Below the pieces are notes generated by a model. It searched no databases and had not been told where the DNA came from. It saw only the letters and a list, made by a program, of their open reading frames with translations. Below are positions 31,326 through 37,871 of a stretch of 37,871 nucleotides of DNA, one piece after another. The DNA comes from Actinomycetes bacterium (lineage in GTDB: Bacteria; Actinomycetota; Thermoleophilia; Solirubrobacterales; Solirubrobacteraceae): assembly GCA_021846845.1 (NCBI GenBank), contig JAJZWB010000019.1:1-37871 (forward strand), given 5' to 3'. The translations under genes and the position numbers were made by a program. Every line of letters begins with the position of its first letter. Position 1 is the first letter of the stretch.

Positions 31326-33125
31326 CTATCTGAGTCTGAGCCCCAGCTCCCGCAGCTGGAAGTCGTCCACCGGCGCCGGCGCGCCGGTCAGCGGGTCGCC
31401 ACCGCTGGTGGCCTTGGGGAACGCGATCACCTCGCGGATGTTGTCCCGGCCGGCGAGCAGCGCCACGATCCGATCGATCCCGAGCGCGATGCCACCGTGC
31501 GGCGGCGCCCCGTAGCGCAGCGCGTCGAGCAGGAACCCGAACCGTGCCCGGGCCTCCGCCTCGTCGATCCCGATCAGCTGGAAGACCCGCGACTGCACGT
31601 CGCCGCGATGGATGCGGATCGAGCCGCCACCGATCTCGTTGCCGTCGAGCACGAGGTCGTAGGAGCGTGAGAGCAGGCTCGCCGGATCGTCCATGTCGGC
31701 CGCTGTCGCCGGGTCGCCCGCCTGCGTGGCGGGGGCGGTGAACGGGTGGTGCTCGGCGTCCCAGCGGCCCTCCTCCGGCCGGTAGGTGAACATCGGGAAC
31801 TCGATCACCCAGCGAATGTCGTGGGAGCCCGCGGGCACCAGGTCGAATCGCCGCGCGAGCTCCAGGCGAAGCGCTCCCAGCGCCTGGGCCGTGACGGGCG
31901 CCTCGTCGGCGACGATCAGCAGGACATCGCCGCGACTCCCGCGCAGCGCGCGGGTGACGGCGGTCATCTCGGCGCCCGTGAGGAACTTGGCGATCGGCGA
32001 GCGCCACGGCTGCTCGCCGTCGTGGTCCTCGACGAAGGCCCACACGAGCCCCTTGGCGCCATGCTGCCTGGCCAGCTGGGTGAGCGCGTCGAGGTCGGAG
32101 CGGGTCAGCTCGCGAGCGCCGGCGTTGATCCCGCGCACCACGCCACCGCCGGCCAGCGCGCCGGAGAAGACCTTGAACTCGCTGTGGGCGAGGGCCGCGC
32201 CCAGATCGGCCAGCTCCAGGCCGAAGCGGGTGTCCGGCCGGTCGGAGCCGAAGCGCCCCATCGCCTCGGCGTGCGTCATGCGCGGCCACGGCGGTGAGGG
32301 CACGTCGAAGCCGGCGTCGCTGAACACCGCGGACATCACGGCCTCGGTCGTCTCGAGCACGTCCTCCTCGTCCACGAAGGCCAGCTCGACGTCGAGCTGC
32401 GTGAACTCGGGCAGCCGGTCGGCGCGCGCGTCCTCGTCCCGGAAGCAGCGGACGATCTGGTAGTAGCGCTCGAAGCCGCCGACCATCAGCAGCTGCTTGA
32501 ACAGCTGCGGTGACTGCGGCAGCGCGTAGAACGAGCCCGGGGCGATCCGGGCGGGCACGAGGAAGTCGCGGGCGCCCTCGGGCGTCGAGCGCGTCAGGAA
32601 CGGCGTCTCGATCTCGAGGAAGTCGCGCTCGTCCAGGACCCGGCGGATCGTCTGGATGACGCGGTGGCGCAGTGCGATCGCCTCCTGCAGCGGAGCCCTC
32701 CGAAGGTCGAGCGAGCGATGGCGCAGGCGCAGGTTCTCGTCAAGGGGGCCATCCTCGTCCACCGGGAACGGGGGCGTCTCGGCGTCCGCCAGGATCTCCA
32801 GGTCCGCGACCACGAGCTCGATCTCGCCTGTGGCGAGGTTGGGGTTGACGTTCTCGGGGGCGCGCTTGGCGATCGTCCCGGAGGCCGTGATCACGTCCTC
32901 TGAACGGAGCTTGTGCGCCTCCGCGTGCGCATCCGGCGCGGTCTGCGGGTTGAACACGAGCTGGAGCAGCCCCGAGCGCTCGCGCAGGTCGATGAAGATC
33001 AGGCCGCCATGATCGCGACGGCGGTGGACCCAACCCGACACGCGCGCGAAGCCGTCCGCCCGCCGAGCATCGAGATCGCCGGCCCAGCTGTCGCGATAGC
33101 GGTTGGCCCGCGGCGCGCGCTTCAC
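31326..33125 (-). CDS. aspS: Aspartyl-tRNA synthetase
   Basis: About 599 residues from GTG 33125, which shares one base with the hisS stop (TAGTG); the track ORF extends upstream into hisS. The N-terminal OB-fold anticodon-binding domain has RVSGWVHRRRDHGGLIFIDLRERSG. The class II core has FLEIETPFLTRSTPEGARDFLVPAR (motif 1 side), YALPQSPQLFKQLLMVGGFERYYQIVRCFRDEDARADRLPEFTQLDVE (motif 2), and the bacterial GAD insertion between about residues 280 and 400. PPHGGIALGIDRIVALLAG is motif 3. This is the long bacterial type. Whether it is discriminating or also charges tRNA-Asn cannot be decided here. Confidence 0.96.
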   Translation of the reverse strand: MKRAPRANRYRDSWAGDLDARRADGFARVSGWVHRRRDHGGLIFIDLRERSGLLQLVFNPQTAPDAHAEAHKLRSEDVITASGTIAKRAPENVNPNLATGEIELVVADLEILADAETPPFPVDEDGPLDENLRLRHRSLDLRRAPLQEAIALRHRVIQTIRRVLDERDFLEIETPFLTRSTPEGARDFLVPARIAPGSFYALPQSPQLFKQLLMVGGFERYYQIVRCFRDEDARADRLPEFTQLDVELAFVDEEDVLETTEAVMSAVFSDAGFDVPSPPWPRMTHAEAMGRFGSDRPDTRFGLELADLGAALAHSEFKVFSGALAGGGVVRGINAGARELTRSDLDALTQLARQHGAKGLVWAFVEDHDGEQPWRSPIAKFLTGAEMTAVTRALRGSRGDVLLIVADEAPVTAQALGALRLELARRFDLVPAGSHDIRWVIEFPMFTYRPEEGRWDAEHHPFTAPATQAGDPATAADMDDPASLLSRSYDLVLDGNEIGGGSIRIHRGDVQSRVFQLIGIDEAEARARFGFLLDALRYGAPPHGGIALGIDRIVALLAGRDNIREVIAFPKATSGGDPLTGAPAPVDDFQLRELGLRLR

Positions 33126-34402
33126 TAGAGCCGTCCCCCGCGGAGGATCTCGGCGATCGCCGCCGCCGGCTCGAGCTGCGATTGCTCTCCGGACCCCATG
33201 TTCTTGAGCGTCACCTGCATCGGGCCGTCGATGATCGCAACCCAGCCGGCGCCGATGCGGTCCGCCTGGCGCAGCTGGCCCTTGAGCGAGCGGCCCGCCA
33301 GCTCCATCTGGGCGCTCAGACCGGCGCGCCGTGCGCGGTTGGCCAGCTCGAAGGCTGTTCCCGTGACGCGCGTGCGGTCCTCCCGGCGCCCGCCGTCGCC
33401 GGCGACCGCGACCGCGACGAACAGGTCGACCACCGCCGGGGCGACCGGAAGCTCGCCGGCGGCGAGCAGCATCCGCTCCACCCCGGCCGCCCATCCCGCG
33501 GCGGGGGTCGGATCGCCTCCGAGCTGCTGCACGAGCCCGTCGTAGCGACCGCCGCCGCCGACCCCCGATTGGGCGCCGAGCGCGTCGGAGGTGAACTCGA
33601 ACACGGTCCGCGTGTAGTAGTCGAGGCCGCGCACCAGCGTCGGGTCAAGCTCGTACCGGAGCCCGGCGCCGTCGAGCAGCTCTCGCACCGCGGCGAAGTG
33701 CTCGGCGTCCTCGGGCGCCAGCCGGTGCAGCAGCAGCGGCGCGTCGCGCATCGTCTCCCGCGTGCGGCGGTCCCCGGCGTCGAACGCGCGCATCGGGTTG
33801 AGGTCGATCCGGGCCACCACCTCCGGCGAGAGGCCGTCCTCGTGCGCGCGCAGGAACGCGATCAGCTCCTGGCGGTAGTCGGCCCGGGTCGCCGGGGTCC
33901 CGAGGCTTGATAGCCGCAGACGGGTGCCGCGGATCCCGAGCGACTCGAGCAGGTCGGCCAGCAGCAGGATCAGCTCGGCGTCGGTCGCCGGCTCGTCGGA
34001 GCCGATCGCCTCCGCGCCGACCTGCCAGAACTGGCGGTATCGCCCCTTCTGGGGCGCCTCGGCGCGGAAGAAGCTCGACAGGTACCAGAGCTTCACCGGC
34101 TGCGCGAGCCGGTGCATGCCGTGCTCCAGATAGGCGCGGCAGACCGGCGCCGTGCCCTCCGGGCGCAGGGTGAGCGAGCGCCCACCACCGTCGTCGAACG
34201 TGTACATCTCCTTGCGCACGATGTCGGTCGCCTCCCCGACGCCGCGCGCGAACAGCTCCGTCGGCTCGAACGCGGGCGTCTCGATCCGTCCGTACCCGGC
34301 GGCGCCGAGGATCCGCTGCGCGTGGGCCTCCAGCAGCGCCCGGCGCTCGCAGTCCGCCGGGAGCACATCGAAGGTGCCGCGTGGGGCCTGGAACGAGCTC
34401 AT
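33125..34402 (-). CDS. hisS: Histidyl-tRNA synthetase
   Basis: A 425-residue class II synthetase of normal length. Motif 1 region is RGTFDVLPADCERR...YGRIETPAFEPTELFARGVGEATDIVRKEMYTFDD; motif 2 is FFRAEAPQKGRYRQFWQVGAEAIGSDEPATDAEL. The histidine-specific blocks are LVRGLDYYTRTVFEF and the Gly-rich GVGGGGRYDGL. The C-terminal anticodon-binding domain contains RAGLSAQMELAGRSLKGQLRQADRIGAGWVAIID. It starts 15 bp after the metallo-hydrolase stop and overlaps aspS by one base. The hydrolase-hisS-aspS order matches other actinobacteria. Confidence 0.97.
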   Translation of the reverse strand: MSSFQAPRGTFDVLPADCERRALLEAHAQRILGAAGYGRIETPAFEPTELFARGVGEATDIVRKEMYTFDDGGGRSLTLRPEGTAPVCRAYLEHGMHRLAQPVKLWYLSSFFRAEAPQKGRYRQFWQVGAEAIGSDEPATDAELILLLADLLESLGIRGTRLRLSSLGTPATRADYRQELIAFLRAHEDGLSPEVVARIDLNPMRAFDAGDRRTRETMRDAPLLLHRLAPEDAEHFAAVRELLDGAGLRYELDPTLVRGLDYYTRTVFEFTSDALGAQSGVGGGGRYDGLVQQLGGDPTPAAGWAAGVERMLLAAGELPVAPAVVDLFVAVAVAGDGGRREDRTRVTGTAFELANRARRAGLSAQMELAGRSLKGQLRQADRIGAGWVAIIDGPMQVTLKNMGSGEQSQLEPAAAIAEILRGGRL

Positions 34403-34417
34403 CGTGCGAGCCGGTGG

Positions 34418-35068
34418 CTAGGCGTTGCGCGCGAGCTCGCGCAGGAAGGGGTTGTGATCCCGCTCGGCCCCGAGCGTGGTCAGTCCCATGTGCCCCGGGT
34501 GCACGACCGTCTGCGGTGGGTAGGCGTCGATGAGCGACCCGATCGAGGCCAGCAGCGTGGGCCAGTCGCCGCCCGGCAGATCGACCCGCCCCACCGAGTC
34601 CCTGAACAGGACGTCCCCCGAGAACAGCGCCTCGCTGCCGCGGACGTAGTAGCTGACATGTCCCGGGCTGTGCCCCGGTACGAACATCACCTCAAGCGTC
34701 AGGCCGGCGAGCTCCAGAGTCTCCCCGCCGGCGACCGAGTGCTCGGCGTTCCAGCTCTCGAACGGGCCGACGCCGGGCCAGCGCACGTGCCCGTCGATGT
34801 CGGCGAGCACCTCGAGCTCCAGCTCAGGGCAGTAGACGGGAGCGCCGGTGGCCCGGGCCACGGGCGCGACCGCGCCCACGTGGTCGAAATGCGTGTGGGT
34901 CAGGAGGATCGCCTCGACGGTCTGGATCCCCAGCGCCTGGAGCGCGCCCAGCAGGCGCGGGGCCTCGTCCCCGGGGTCGACGATCACGGCGCGGTCGGAG
35001 CTCGGCGCGCGAACGATGTAGCAGTTCTCCTGCACCGGCCCGACCGTGAACATGCGCGCGTCGATCAT
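34418..35068 (-). CDS. Metallo-beta-lactamase-fold hydrolase (glyoxalase II-like)
   Basis: A 216-residue hydrolase with the full dimetal signature: LLTHTHFDHVGAV (HxHxDH), His in VPGHSPGHVSYYV, Asp in LFSGDVLFRDSVGRVDLPGG, and His in TVVHPGHMG. The compact length and these motifs match the YcbL/GloB-like group of hydroxyacylglutathione hydrolase-type enzymes, which act on thioesters of small thiols. Actinobacteria generally use mycothiol, so the natural substrate is uncertain. It lies directly upstream of hisS, as in the M. tuberculosis Rv2581c-hisS arrangement known to me. Confidence 0.92.
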   Translation of the reverse strand: MIDARMFTVGPVQENCYIVRAPSSDRAVIVDPGDEAPRLLGALQALGIQTVEAILLTHTHFDHVGAVAPVARATGAPVYCPELELEVLADIDGHVRWPGVGPFESWNAEHSVAGGETLELAGLTLEVMFVPGHSPGHVSYYVRGSEALFSGDVLFRDSVGRVDLPGGDWPTLLASIGSLIDAYPPQTVVHPGHMGLTTLGAERDHNPFLRELARNA

Positions 35069-35123
35069 CCGCGCGCCGTCCGATCGCTCCGCGGGCAGGT
35101 CGCCGTCGTGCGAGCCGCGCCGG

Positions 35124-35492
35124 TCATCTTGAGCCGGTCCGGCCGGTCTGCGCCTGGCGGCGCTGCTGGCGCCGGTAGAGCCAGCCGTCCATGTAGAAGC
35201 CGGCGGGCGTGTATAGCGCCATCGCGAACGCGGCGAAGATCAGCGCGGGCGCCACGCGGAAGTGGTTGGTGACGAGCAGGAACACGAACATGAACACGGC
35301 CGCGAGGATCGCCTTCTTGAACGCCCCCTTCCAGGTCGGCGGCTGGAGCTTCCTGGCCTCGCGGGCCTTGGAGCGGTCCTGCTGCTTGCGTTCCTTGGGG
35401 CTGGGGGGGCGACCCGTGCGGCCGCGCGCCTCGATCGTGCCGGCGGCGTTGCCGCGGTGCTTGGTCTGGCGCTTGCGCTTGGTATGTGCCAT
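35124..35492 (-). CDS. Small basic membrane protein of unknown function
   Basis: A 122-residue protein. The first 50 residues are strongly basic (AHTKRKRQTKHRGNAAGTIEARGRTGRPPSPKERKQQDRSKAREARK), suggesting RNA, ribosome or phospholipid contact. Two helices follow (AILAAVFMFVFLLVTNHF and ALIFAAFAMALYTPAGFYMDGWLY), then a basic tail, so both ends should be cytoplasmic. I recognise no named family. It is the gene upstream of the glyoxalase II-like/hisS/aspS run (55-bp gap). The strong charge pattern and clear helices argue it is a real gene rather than a shadow of the long ORFs around it. Confidence 0.75.
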   Translation of the reverse strand: MAHTKRKRQTKHRGNAAGTIEARGRTGRPPSPKERKQQDRSKAREARKLQPPTWKGAFKKAILAAVFMFVFLLVTNHFRVAPALIFAAFAMALYTPAGFYMDGWLYRRQQRRQAQTGRTGSR

Positions 35493-35585
35493 CTGCGCTG
35501 TGGAGCTTACGACGCGCGCGCGTGATCGTGGGGCTCGATTCGCGCGCGCGCCCGAGGATCGGGCCGGTTGCCCTCACGACGGGGT

Positions 35586-35664
35586 CCGGCGGGCGTCACG
35601 CCGACGCGCGGCGGCCCCCAAGCGAGAACGCCCGGCGGGCGTCACGCCGACGCGCGGCGGCCCC
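35586..35664. repeat. 33-bp direct repeat in an intergenic region
   Basis: Two identical 33-bp copies (CCGGCGGGCGTCACGCCGAC...) at 35586-35618 and 35632-35664, separated by 13 bp. The 217-bp gap between the small membrane protein and the formimidoyltransferase holds nothing else that I can recognise. The core GGCGTCACGCC is itself nearly palindromic. Confidence 0.88.
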
Positions 35665-35709
35665 GCGCGCAGACGAGCGGCGGTTGTCCCACGAGGCGAC
35701 CGTCGACCC

Positions 35710-36585
35710 TCACAGCGGACGTCCGATGCGTCTCGCCCAGGCCGCGAGCTCCTCCTCGATCGTCGCACGACCCCGCAGCGGGACGTCGGCGGGGAAGCCC
35801 TCCAGCGCGACCTCGGGCGCGAGGCCCACGAGCTCCGCGTCGGCCACGGCCGCATGGCGGGCGACCGCCGCCACGACCTCGGACGGCGGCGTGGCGCGAT
35901 GGTCCTCGATGTTGGTCGACACCTGCGCAAGGCCGAGCTGATCGAGCCACAGCCCGATCGCCCTCAGACCGGGGCGACCCTCCGCCCCGCCCTCGCGGAT
36001 CAGCGCCGCGATCCTCCGCGCGTCCTCGAGCGTCGCCGGCGGGGCCAGCTCGACGTTGAAGGCGACCAGCGGCGGGCGCGCCGCGACCAGCACGGCGCCG
36101 GCCGTCGGGTGCAGCCGCCGCGGCCCGAAGTCGGGGGTCAGCTCCCCGGCCTCGATCCGCCGCTCGAGCTCCGCGGGCCCTCCACGTCGAAGCTCCGCGC
36201 GCGTTCGCCCGTCCGCCAGGGTTCCGTAGAGGAACACCGGCAGCTCGAGACGCTCGGCGAGCAGGTCGGCGAGCACCAGCGCCTCGGCGCACGCCGCGCC
36301 CCTGTCTCGCTCGTCGATGTAGACGATCGGCGCCACGTCGAGGGCCCCGACGCGCGGGTGCACTCCCGCGTGGCGATCCAGCGTAACCGAGCGCACGACC
36401 TCGGCCGCGCCGGCAACCACCGAGGCCGCCAGCTCGCCCGGCTCGCCCGCCAGCGTGTAGGCGCTGCGGTGATGGTCGGGATCGGAGTGGACGTCGAGCA
36501 GGCCCGGGCCGAACGCCCGTCCGATCCGCTCTATCGTCGTCCGCTCGCGCCCCTCGGAGACGTTTGGATAGGCCAGGAGCGTCAT
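35710..36585 (-). CDS. Glutamate formimidoyltransferase
   Basis: About 291 residues from ATG 36585; the track ORF starts eight codons earlier, but a -10 (TATGAT) lies nine bases before this ATG. It transfers the formimino group between N-formimino-glutamate and tetrahydrofolate (histidine degradation or one-carbon supply). Family landmarks: AYPNVSEGRERTTIERIG at the N-terminus, LLDVHSDPDHHRSAYTLAG, DRHAGVHPRVGALDVAPIVYI (the catalytic His region), FGPRRLHPTAGAVLVAARPPLVAFNVEL and VSTNIEDHRATPP. It corresponds to the N-terminal transferase domain of FTCD; no cyclodeaminase partner is visible nearby. Confidence 0.93.
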   Translation of the reverse strand: MTLLAYPNVSEGRERTTIERIGRAFGPGLLDVHSDPDHHRSAYTLAGEPGELAASVVAGAAEVVRSVTLDRHAGVHPRVGALDVAPIVYIDERDRGAACAEALVLADLLAERLELPVFLYGTLADGRTRAELRRGGPAELERRIEAGELTPDFGPRRLHPTAGAVLVAARPPLVAFNVELAPPATLEDARRIAALIREGGAEGRPGLRAIGLWLDQLGLAQVSTNIEDHRATPPSEVVAAVARHAAVADAELVGLAPEVALEGFPADVPLRGRATIEEELAAWARRIGRPL

Positions 36586-36594
36586 CGCGCGGGG

Positions 36595-36600
36595 ATCATA
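36595..36600 (-). promoter_or_regulatory. -10 element of the formimidoyltransferase gene
   Basis: On the minus strand TATGAT (5 of 6 to consensus) ends nine bases before the ATG, predicting a leader of about two nucleotides and no Shine-Dalgarno. No good -35 is visible. Confidence 0.6.
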
Positions 36601-36717
36601 GGCGCGCAACGCCCCATCGCGCCCGAATGGCTGGCCGAACGCGGTGGCGCGCCGCCTCGGCGCGCACCGACCCGCTCCCCCGTCCAGGGTGCCCCGACGC
36701 TACACTCCCGGCCCCTC

Positions 36718-36757
36718 GCCGGAGTAGCTCAGTCGGTTAAAGCGGCTTGCAAGGGGT
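36718..36757 (+). tRNA. 5' half of a tRNA-like gene (probable attachment-site remnant)
   Basis: GCCGGAGTAGCTCAGTCGGT then TAAAGCGGCTTGCAAGG reads as an acceptor strand, T8-A9, a D-arm (GCTC..AGTCGGTTA..AAGC, with one mismatch where GAGC is expected) and an anticodon-loop-like CTTGCAA. After that the tRNA pattern stops: I find no anticodon 3' strand, T-arm or CTCCGGC acceptor partner downstream. A TACACT -10 sits at 36701-36706, properly placed for a tRNA promoter. With an integrase 0.5 kb further on, this looks like a tRNA gene interrupted by an integrated element (attL), or its decayed copy. The isotype is uncertain. Confidence 0.5.
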
Positions 36758-36957
36758 ACCGTCGCGAGCCCCCGGCGCTGGCGCGCCCTGATTGGTGGGA
36801 TGAAGTGGCATCCCCCCCTTCGGGGCTGGAGGACGTTTCTGGCTGTCCCACAGTTTGCCTAGATCCGGGAGGAGGCAGGCGCGAGCGCGCGCGAGGGCTT
36901 GACGCGATCGGGCGCACCCTCCCCCACGATCCCGCAGCTGGTGCCGCGCTCGATGCG
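36758..36957. other. Unassigned stretch at the element border
   Basis: About 200 bp between the tRNA-like fragment and the next ORF. It includes ATCCCCCCCTTCGGGGCTGG (a CCCC-TTCG-GGG hairpin at about 36812-36825) and the purine-rich GGGAGGAGGCAGG at about 36868. I see no gene; the hairpin could be part of the attachment region or a terminator. Confidence 0.35.
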
Positions 36958-37413
36958 GTGAACGGCCCTCGCTTCGACGGGTGGGCCGCGGTGGCGGTTC
37001 GGGCGTGGCAGGCCAACACCGATGCGCCGTGGCGGCTCACGCGCCTGGCCAGGCTCCGTCTGGAGCGCTACTGCGACCTGCTTGACCGCGAGGCCGGACG
37101 ATCCGGCTACGCGATCGCGTGGCTGGTCGGCGAGATCGAGGACGCGTTTGAGCCCTACGTGCTCGGCGGCTCTATGGCGCTCGGGCGGCGGCCGTGGGAT
37201 CGCGACGCGCCGATTGATGCCGCGCCGCGATCGCTGGGCTTGTTCGTGCGGCTGCTACGCCGCAAGTATCGGCTCGAGCGCCGCCGGCGGCGCGACAGGC
37301 GCCCAGCGGCGCGCGCGGACCGCGTCGATCGCCTCCCACGGCGAGAGCGCGGCGAGGTAGCGCTCGGTGGTCGCGAGGCTGGCGTGCCCGAGGAGCTGCT
37401 TGATGAGCGGTAG
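36958..37413 (+). CDS. Hypothetical protein of the putative integrated element
   Basis: The frame is open across the whole region (the track joins it to much upstream noise). Protein-like sequence begins near GTG 36958: VNGPRFDGWAAVAVRAWQANTDAPWRLTRLARLRLERYCDLLDREAGRSGYAIAWLVGEIEDAFEPYVLGG...GLFVRLLRRKYRLERRRRR. It is helical, Arg/Leu/Trp-rich, with no domain I recognise. The last 53 codons overlap the integrase on the other strand, so the true end may be meaningless sequence after the RRRRR stretch. No ribosome site fits this start; an upstream start is possible. It could be a small phage or integrative-element protein. Confidence 0.35.
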   Translation: MNGPRFDGWAAVAVRAWQANTDAPWRLTRLARLRLERYCDLLDREAGRSGYAIAWLVGEIEDAFEPYVLGGSMALGRRPWDRDAPIDAAPRSLGLFVRLLRRKYRLERRRRRDRRPAARADRVDRLPRRERGEVALGGREAGVPEELLDER

Positions 37414-37871
37414 CGGGACGCCCTCGCGGGCGAGCTCGGACGCGAACGCGTGCCGGAGGCCGTGCGGGTGAATCCGCCGGTTGATCCCGGCCCTCGCGGC
37501 GGCGTCCTTGAGCGCCTCGCGAAGCACGCTCGCGTAGACCGGCTTGCCGCGCGTTGGCTGGCTGATCACGCAGATCAGCGGCCGGGTCGGGCCGATACGC
37601 AGCCGGCGACGGCGCTCGAGCCAGAGCGCGATGACCGCGGCGCCCTCCGGGTCAATCCCGACCACACGCCGGCGCCCGCCCTTGCCGCGAAGCACGGTCA
37701 CGGTCCCGGCCGCCAGGTCCAGGTCCTTGGGGGCGAGCGCGAGCGCCTCGGCGATCCGCAGCCCCGAGCGCCACATCAGGACGACCGCGGCGCGGTTTCG
37801 GTCCCCTGCGGCGCCGCGCCCGAGCGCGGCCATCAGCCGGTGGATCTCGTCTCGCGACGGGACCTCTGCCG
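37255..37871 (-). CDS. Tyrosine recombinase/integrase, N-terminus outside the window (partial)
   Basis: The frame remains open to the last base of the window (AEVPSRDEIHRLMAALGRG... precedes the track's ATG), so the gene continues beyond 37871 and only the catalytic domain, about 204 residues, is visible. All active-site elements are present: Arg in MWRSGLRIAEALAL, Lys in RGKGGRRRVVGI, HxxR in HPHGLRHAFASELA, His in LLGHASLATTERYL, and the nucleophilic Tyr of that last block. The layout is XerC/D-like. Its position 0.5 kb from a tRNA-like fragment suggests the integrase of an element inserted at a tRNA, but a phage-type or Xer-like solitary recombinase cannot be excluded. Confidence 0.92.
   Translation of the reverse strand, partial: AEVPSRDEIHRLMAALGRGAAGDRNRAAVVLMWRSGLRIAEALALAPKDLDLAAGTVTVLRGKGGRRRVVGIDPEGAAVIALWLERRRRLRIGPTRPLICVISQPTRGKPVYASVLREALKDAAARAGINRRIHPHGLRHAFASELAREGVPLPLIKQLLGHASLATTERYLAALSPWEAIDAVRARRWAPVAPPAALEPILAA

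Noticed and set aside
31309-32289. Upstream part of the 818-aa ORF containing MnmA
   Set aside because: It is a shifted reading of aspS. The scaffold-like domain begins only at 31308, so the fusion claim does not rest on this segment.
36718-36870. A complete tRNA gene or a tRNA interrupted by a group I intron
   Set aside because: I could not find a 3' acceptor strand (CTCCGGC), a T-arm, or group I core elements downstream within the window.

Overview
The window looks like the chromosome of a very GC-rich actinobacterium. My best guess is a Solirubrobacterales/Thermoleophilia-type organism. This is inferred from extreme GC, GTG starts, overlapping TGATG/ATGA junctions, several promoters that appear to be leaderless, and a housekeeping gene order like that of Mycobacterium tuberculosis (glyoxalase II, hisS, aspS, alaS, ruvX, mltG, aroE, aroC, aroK, aroB, aroQ, pepQ, nusB). 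No database was searched.

Left part (1-16.8 kb) is accessory. A rightward set runs from a membrane-anchored secreted protein cut by the window edge, through a DHA2-type drug exporter and an M20 peptidase, to an APC amino-acid permease. A 12-bp perfect hairpin closes it. Then come a leftward secreted PepSY-like protein, a leftward mntR-mntH manganese module with an operator inside its promoter, a methyltransferase, two membrane proteins (one VIT-like), a lipoprotein, an S53 (sedolisin) peptidase with surface-type domains, a CynX-type transporter and an isochorismatase-like hydrolase.

Middle (16.8-29.8 kb) is leftward: an MprAB-like two-component pair preceded by two abutting 11-bp direct repeats, then, reading upstream, nusB, an M24 peptidase, aroQ, a fused aroK-aroB, aroC, a 62-residue zinc-finger-like protein, aroE, mltG, ruvX and alaS. 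Together these supply most of the shikimate pathway plus cell-wall and translation functions, with very tight spacing and frequent overlaps.

Right part (29.8-36.6 kb) continues leftward with mnmA, aspS, hisS, a glyoxalase II-like hydrolase, a small basic membrane protein and glutamate formimidoyltransferase. The most striking gene is mnmA: it carries an N-terminal IscU/NifU-like iron-sulfur scaffold domain, and its thiolase domain has the CxxC + C pattern associated with [4Fe-4S]-dependent tRNA U34 thiolation.

The right edge (36.7-37.9 kb) appears to be the left end of an integrated element: a 5' tRNA-like fragment, an unrecognised ORF, and a tyrosine recombinase running out of the window. 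Tandem repeats with unit lengths that are multiples of three recur across the window at gene ends and in low-complexity protein segments.
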